DNA from: Hymenobacter psoromatis
GTDB lineage: Bacteria; Bacteroidota; Bacteroidia; Cytophagales; Hymenobacteraceae
DNA length: 64,000 bases
Direction of reading: 5' to 3'
Assembly: GCF_020012125.1 (NCBI RefSeq)
Contig: NZ_JAIFAG010000001.1
Span: 4,526,001-4,590,000 of the forward strand
Shown: piece after piece, positions 60,131-64,000 of the stretch
Position numbering within the stretch: the first letter of the stretch is position 1
How the letters are laid out: the number at the start of each line of letters is the position of its first letter
Position numbers and translations under genes: made by a program
Notes under the pieces: generated by a model
Told to the model about the DNA's origin: nothing
The model's input: only the letters and a program-made list of their open reading frames with translations
Databases searched by the model: none

Positions 60131-62080
60131 AAGGCTTCTTTGACTGTTATGGGCAATGTGCCAACGTGTCAGCCAGCGCTGGGTCTGTTCAATAGCCGCG
60201 TCAAACGTGTCGCTTTGGTTGCGGCTCTTTTTACTCTTATACTCGTATTTCAGTACTTTTTCCCCAAAAGTCAAGCCATAGGGCGGCATTTTCATGGTGG
60301 CTTGCCAATCGGCGGATAATACAAATAACTGCTGTTTGTGCAGTTCAGTAAGGGCGGCGAAGGTCTTACTGAGCCGCACACCACCTTTTCCCTTTGTCGT
60401 CCCGCTAAGATAATAAGTTAATCCGGCGGGAGTACTTTTTTCGGTCAGCACATCAAGGTCTTTCAGTAACCTATTCAGGGCGGCCGAATCAAAACCGTTT
60501 CGGCACAGGTCAGCCATAGCCGGCGCTTCCGCCCCACCAGCAGCTGGGGGTGGGGGAGCGTGTCGAGGGGTGGGCGCAAGCCCCAGCGCATCGGCCAGCA
60601 ACTCGTAAGCCCGCCCCGTCCATTCGGCGCGGGTGCGAAGGGCTAGCCCCAGGTCGGGCCAAAAAGTTTTGGTTATAGCCAAGTCCCCCAGCAGCAGCCC
60701 GTGCCCGTGCCAAAGCACTTCGGGCAGTTGGGCGGGCAGCGTCCCCAGCGGTCCAGCGGCCGGCGTAACGGCCAGTCCCGCCCGCAAGCGTCTCAACTGG
60801 TTCAGCAGCAGCCGTAACAGCGTCGGGGGTTCCCGTAGCAAGTGCCGTTCAAACTCATTCAGCAGCGCGGCAAAGCGCGGGCGTTCCTCAGCAGCCGCTA
60901 CGTCGGGCACGGCTACCCGTTCGGGGGGGCAAGGTGCATCTACCCTGCTGGGCAGGTCAATATTGTAAATGCCGATAGTTTGAAGCGCGGCGAGTAATTG
61001 GTCAATCGGGGTTTTCTCCCGCCAATTCAGCCAGCGCCCCAGCCGGTCGGCCCCTTGTAAGGCCAGCGCCCGACTTTCATGTTTTGTATACTTTGGCGTG
61101 TTATCGGGGGCACTACAGGTGAACTCGCTAAACAGCTTCTCCCCCAAACGGTCGGCCTGTAGCGTCTGCCAAACTGCTTCAAACAAGCGGCGCAACGTGG
61201 CCAGAAAAGCGGCCCGCTCAACCGGCCCCAGGCTGTGGTAATGACTATCGAAATTAGACGGGGCGAATATTTGGCCCCCCCCCGCCCACAACTCTCCCAA
61301 ATGACACGCGAACAACGGTAGCGCGGCGCGGGCTGGCAGCGTGTCGTAATACGAAAATTGCTGTGCTATTCCTGGTAGGTGCGTTTGTATATCGGCCAGG
61401 TGTTGCGCGTCGTCTGGCCCCACGTTCAGCCGCTCCCTTAGCCACGTCTGAGCACGTTCTATTACGGCGGGCCGGGCTAGCGGCGTATCAGTCAACAAGT
61501 CGAATAAATAGGCGTACCCGTCCGCGTGGGCCAACCCGTTCGACTTACAGAAAGCAGCCAAGAACGCGGGTACGTTGTGTAACGGCTGTCGCTCCATTTG
61601 CTCCCAAAAAGCTTGCTCAAAGTTGGGGTGAAAGGGAACGAGACGCCCGGCGGCATAGATAGTTTTTAACCAGCCCTCCAATTTAGCTAGCTTGCCCGCA
61701 TAGTCCCCACTTTGTTCGGCTCCCCGCTTTAGGGAATATAAAAGAAGGTTGATTCTGGGCTCAATTTCGTCGCGCACTTCGCGCCAATAGAAGGGTGAAA
61801 TATTGGGGACTAGGTTAATAAGCGCACCTAATCCATTTCTAAACCCTTTACGAATAGCTTGGCGCTTATCCAGCGTGTACCCTTGCCAACTCTCAAAAGC
61901 CAACTCGCCTACTAGCAAGGGGCACCACAGGCCCGCGTCGGGTTCAACGTCCCCCGGTTGGTATAGCTTGATTTCCTCGTCTTCCGCCGGGGCAGAATAG
62001 CTCACTCTGACTATGTTTCTGAATTCTTCATAACGGATAAAAAACGCTTTTTCCGTTTGTTCGGCGGTTAAGGACTCCAA
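60128..62080 (-). CDS. unrecognised large island protein, 650 residues
   Basis: TTG start at 62080 is the only option, as an in-frame TAG lies five codons upstream. Soluble, no signal or membrane segment. The N-terminal half is helical with aromatic clusters (LVPNISPFYWREVRDEIEPRI). A central segment mentions YYDTLPARAALPLFACHLGELW. The C-terminal 130 residues (LNRLLKDLDVLTEKSTPAGL, YYLSGTTKGKGGVRL, FGEKVLKYEYKSKKSRNQSD) look like a separate small domain. I recognise no family. It lies between integrase and HTH, where islands often carry regulators or cargo. Confidence 0.75.
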   Translation of the reverse strand: MESLTAEQTEKAFFIRYEEFRNIVRVSYSAPAEDEEIKLYQPGDVEPDAGLWCPLLVGELAFESWQGYTLDKRQAIRKGFRNGLGALINLVPNISPFYWREVRDEIEPRINLLLYSLKRGAEQSGDYAGKLAKLEGWLKTIYAAGRLVPFHPNFEQAFWEQMERQPLHNVPAFLAAFCKSNGLAHADGYAYLFDLLTDTPLARPAVIERAQTWLRERLNVGPDDAQHLADIQTHLPGIAQQFSYYDTLPARAALPLFACHLGELWAGGGQIFAPSNFDSHYHSLGPVERAAFLATLRRLFEAVWQTLQADRLGEKLFSEFTCSAPDNTPKYTKHESRALALQGADRLGRWLNWREKTPIDQLLAALQTIGIYNIDLPSRVDAPCPPERVAVPDVAAAEERPRFAALLNEFERHLLREPPTLLRLLLNQLRRLRAGLAVTPAAGPLGTLPAQLPEVLWHGHGLLLGDLAITKTFWPDLGLALRTRAEWTGRAYELLADALGLAPTPRHAPPPPAAGGAEAPAMADLCRNGFDSAALNRLLKDLDVLTEKSTPAGLTYYLSGTTKGKGGVRLSKTFAALTELHKQQLFVLSADWQATMKMPPYGLTFGEKVLKYEYKSKKSRNQSDTFDAAIEQTQRWLTRWHIAHNSQRSL

Positions 62081-62134
62081 GGCTTGCCAGCTCTAAATGG
62101 GTGAAAAAGGTGAGGTTTTATGAGGTTTTCGTCC

Positions 62135-63409
62135 CTAATCAGGCATTTCGTGAAACCGGGCGAACTCCTCCGCTACCCGTTGGGGCGTGAGGTTTACGTA
62201 GCGCTGAAAGGATTTATAGGAGGTGTGCCCGGTCAGCTTCATCACGAACTCGGCGCTCATGCCCTTACCCAGGTTCAGGGTTACGAACGTGCGGCGGGCG
62301 GTATGCACGGTCAGCTTCTCGTACTTCGGGTACGTCGTTACGTCGGCCACGCCGCCCCGGTAGCGAATGACTTCTACCGGCGAATTAATGCCCGCCAGCG
62401 CGCCTAGCTCTTTGAGGAAGCGGTTCAGCACGGGGTTGGTAATCGGCTGGCTTTTCACGCTGGCCAGTCCCCCGGCCAGCAGCCGATTAACGATTGCTAG
62501 GGCGGGGGCGCTCAGCGGCACGTTCACCACGGCGCGGGTTTTCTTGGCGGTCAGGCGCAGGTGGGCGGGCAGCTTATCGGTGGCGGGCCGCAGGTGCTGG
62601 GGCTGGATGCTCACCAGGTCGGAATACCGTAGGCCGGTGTAGCAGGCCAGCAGAAACCAGGCGCGGGCTTTGTCGAGGCGCAAGCCGGGGGGTAGGGGTA
62701 GGGCTTCGAGGGCGCGCAGCTCGGCGGCGCTCAGAGCTATCACGTCCGGCTCCCGCTTGGCCCACGTTACGCCATGCAGCGCCGGGGCCGTGGTATAGCC
62801 GCGTTGGGTAGCCCACTTAATGAAGGATTTGAGCCGGAATAAATTTTTGTGGATGCTGTTATCTGCCAGCCCGGCCACGTTCAGCAAATAGGCCGTGAAG
62901 CGGTCGCCCACGGCGGGCGTGAGCGTGTCAAAGTCCACGGCGTAGCCCGTGCTTTCGGCAAACTCCCGTAGGTGGCGGCCGGCGGTGGCGTGGCCTTGCG
63001 CCGTGCCACGGGTGCCGGTGTTGCGGGTGTAGCTCACCCATTCCTCAAAGCGTTGCCAGAATTGCCCGCCGGGGGTAGGGGCGGGCGGGGCCGGCTCGGC
63101 GGGCTTTTCGGGGGCGGCGGCCTCTTTGAGTTGGGCGGCCGTGGGCAAGGTGCCGGCGGCCAGGCATTCGCCGTAGGCCAGTAGCAGCCGCTGGCTTATC
63201 CCGTCGAGGGTATCGTTCAGGTGGCCGTTCAGCTCATTGCCGCGCCCACGGGTGAGCGCCCGCTGTTCGGCCTTGCCCCACTTGCCGGGGTGGATGCTCT
63301 GCCCGGTGTATACCTTTGAGCGGGTGCGCCGGTCAATGGTAAGTAGCGCGAAAATGGCCGTAGGGCGGTCTGCCCCCGGCTCTTTCAGGTGAAAGGATAC
63401 GGTAGCCAT
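62135..63409 (-). CDS. tyrosine recombinase (island integrase)
   Basis: 424 residues from the ATG at 63409. N-terminal arm-binding domain (FHLKEPGADRPTAIF, phage-integrase SAM-like about 115-205) and a catalytic domain with the full set R261 (TGLRYSD), H369-x-x-R372 (HTARRTF), H395 (GHTSYKS) and Y404 (QRYVNL). Of the type found in Bacteroidota integrative elements. Catalyses attP-attB recombination at tRNA-Phe. The gene is adjacent to attR, with candidate arm sites just upstream of it. Confidence 0.96.
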   Translation of the reverse strand: MATVSFHLKEPGADRPTAIFALLTIDRRTRSKVYTGQSIHPGKWGKAEQRALTRGRGNELNGHLNDTLDGISQRLLLAYGECLAAGTLPTAAQLKEAAAPEKPAEPAPPAPTPGGQFWQRFEEWVSYTRNTGTRGTAQGHATAGRHLREFAESTGYAVDFDTLTPAVGDRFTAYLLNVAGLADNSIHKNLFRLKSFIKWATQRGYTTAPALHGVTWAKREPDVIALSAAELRALEALPLPPGLRLDKARAWFLLACYTGLRYSDLVSIQPQHLRPATDKLPAHLRLTAKKTRAVVNVPLSAPALAIVNRLLAGGLASVKSQPITNPVLNRFLKELGALAGINSPVEVIRYRGGVADVTTYPKYEKLTVHTARRTFVTLNLGKGMSAEFVMKLTGHTSYKSFQRYVNLTPQRVAEEFARFHEMPD

Positions 63410-63446
63410 TGGAGTGTTTGTAGTTGCCGCCCCAAAGGTAAGGTGC

Positions 63447-63506
63447 GTACCCCGTTTGGGGTACACGTAGGGGTACACATTAGCCGATTTAAACCGTGTG
63501 TACCCC
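63447..63506. repeat. right arm-type integrase sites
   Basis: GTACCCC at 63447-63453, GGGGTACAC at 63458-63466 and 63470-63478, and inverted GTGTACCCC at 63498-63506. The GGGTACACGTAGGGGTACAC string is shared exactly with the left end. Confidence 0.72.
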
Positions 63507-63602
63507 GGTTCAACCCGATAACTATAGAACTAAAAAGCCGTTTCTAGCCTATGAGGGCCTATTTTTGCAGCGTTCTACGGTCGGCCTCAAAATGTGGGTA
63601 TC

Positions 63603-63621
63603 ATTCCAACTGTTGCCACAA
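63603..63621. other. attR core
   Basis: Exact 19-bp copy of the tRNA-Phe 3' end without the rest of the tRNA. Confidence 0.93.
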
Positions 63622-63658
63622 AAAAAGCCCCCATGCCACTTTAGCGCGGGGGCTTTTT
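63619..63658. terminator. probable native tRNA-Phe terminator displaced by integration
   Basis: AAAAAAAGCCCCC..GGGGGCTTTTT directly after attR. Confidence 0.8.
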
Positions 63659-63879
63659 CGTGGCGTAATCTCCCGCCAGCTTGCGGGGCCATACCAGGCA
63701 ACTCATTCGTTAGCCAAGTTGCCTTCGAGCTGCTCGGTGGTGTGGCGCGTGGCTTTGGCAATTAAGTCAAAAAAGCGGTACAGAGGCAGACAGGCGGATA
63801 GCTTTATTTTGCGTCAGCCTGCGGGCTACCGGTCAGGCTTACGCCTTTATATTTAGCTCAGCTTTTTTACTCGCCCTTG

Positions 63880-64000
63880 ATGCTTTACCGCTACTGCTGC
63901 TGGCTGCTGTGCCTGTGCCTATTGGGTGCGGGCCGGCTAGCCAGCGCTCAAACGCCGCCGGTGCCAGCGCCAGCGCCGGCCGTCCTCCCTACCCCCCCCG
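63880..64000 (+). CDS. secreted protein, N-terminal fragment
   Basis: The first 40 codons of a gene cut by the right edge. A hydrophobic signal rich in Cys and Leu (YCCWLLCLCLLGAG) ends at LASAQ, followed by a Pro/Ala-rich start of the mature protein (TPPVPAPAPA). A CTACCCC heptamer lies in the Pro stretch. Function cannot be read. Confidence 0.65.
   Translation, partial: MLYRYCCWLLCLCLLGAGRLASAQTPPVPAPAPAVLPTPP

Noticed and set aside
63702..63800. Minus-strand fragment ending TRHTTEQLEGNLANE
   Set aside because: Reads like a protein C-terminus but has a stop 31 codons upstream and no start; may be chance or a remnant.

Overview
The window looks like a GC-rich chromosome segment of a Bacteroidota bacterium of the Cytophagales, most likely Hymenobacter or a close relative. 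The grounds are family content typical of that group (GH3-like protein, DUF4293, DUF4476, DUF6600, MnmD, PD40/OmpA protein, DUF2157 with its GDYXXLXY partner), Bacteroidota -7 boxes (TAnnTTTG) close to start codons and tRNAs, and lipoprotein signals. The genus is an inference from content, not from a marker gene.

Positions 1-49.9 kb are ordinary chromosome. In order: short-chain dehydrogenase (cut by the left edge), a lipoprotein, aldehyde dehydrogenase, a broken Uma2 gene, two DUF2382 stress proteins, a hybrid histidine kinase and a GMC oxidoreductase (1-10.6 kb); thioesterase, PfpI-family protein, tRNA-Val, GH3-like protein, lptB, Yip1, 5-formyl-THF cyclo-ligase, ExbD and the DUF2157 pair (10.8-19.3 kb); mnmD, a second thioesterase, an orphan TPP riboswitch, a TonB-like protein and rlmN (19.4-22.5 kb); membrane and envelope proteins including YihY/BrkB and TerC (22.5-28.1 kb); a compact gnd-zwf-pgl operon (28.1-31.9 kb); DUF6600, dusB, CPBP protease, cdsA, gdhA, psd, kynU and a thiolase (32-42.8 kb); then DUF4293, DUF4476, an OmpA/PD40 lipoprotein and a pair of Fe-S oxidoreductase-like proteins (42.9-49.8 kb).

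Positions 49,990-63,621 are a 13.6-kb integrated element in the 3' end of tRNA-Phe(GAA). Its ends are 19-bp direct repeats (attL is the tRNA 3' end, attR an orphan copy), and a complete tyrosine recombinase lies next to attR. Core genes, all on the minus strand: integrase, a 650-residue unrecognised protein, a HTH/excisionase-like protein, a VirE-N/BT4734-like primase-type protein, a DUF3987 ATPase, a 290-residue unrecognised protein, a small DUF5681-like protein and an 1150-residue single-chain type IIG/IIL restriction-modification enzyme. Just inside attL, on the opposite strand, lies a low-GC two-gene cassette: a GHKL ATPase with a probable STAS-like N-terminus, and a DUF4325 STAS-like protein, bracketed by two near-identical terminators. 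No relaxase, conjugation or capsid gene is visible, so this is an integrative element or satellite that would need outside help to move. The GHKL/STAS cassette and the two unrecognised proteins are the best candidates for an undescribed system.

Several signals are not genes. They are a strongly over-represented heptamer CTACCCC/GGGGTAG; a dispersed long palindrome family between genes; a second repeat family whose end supplies the GTG start codon of both dusB and psd; a 40-bp perfect inverted repeat linking two convergent stop codons; and degenerate repeats of about 50 bp in the island that occur both between and inside reading frames.
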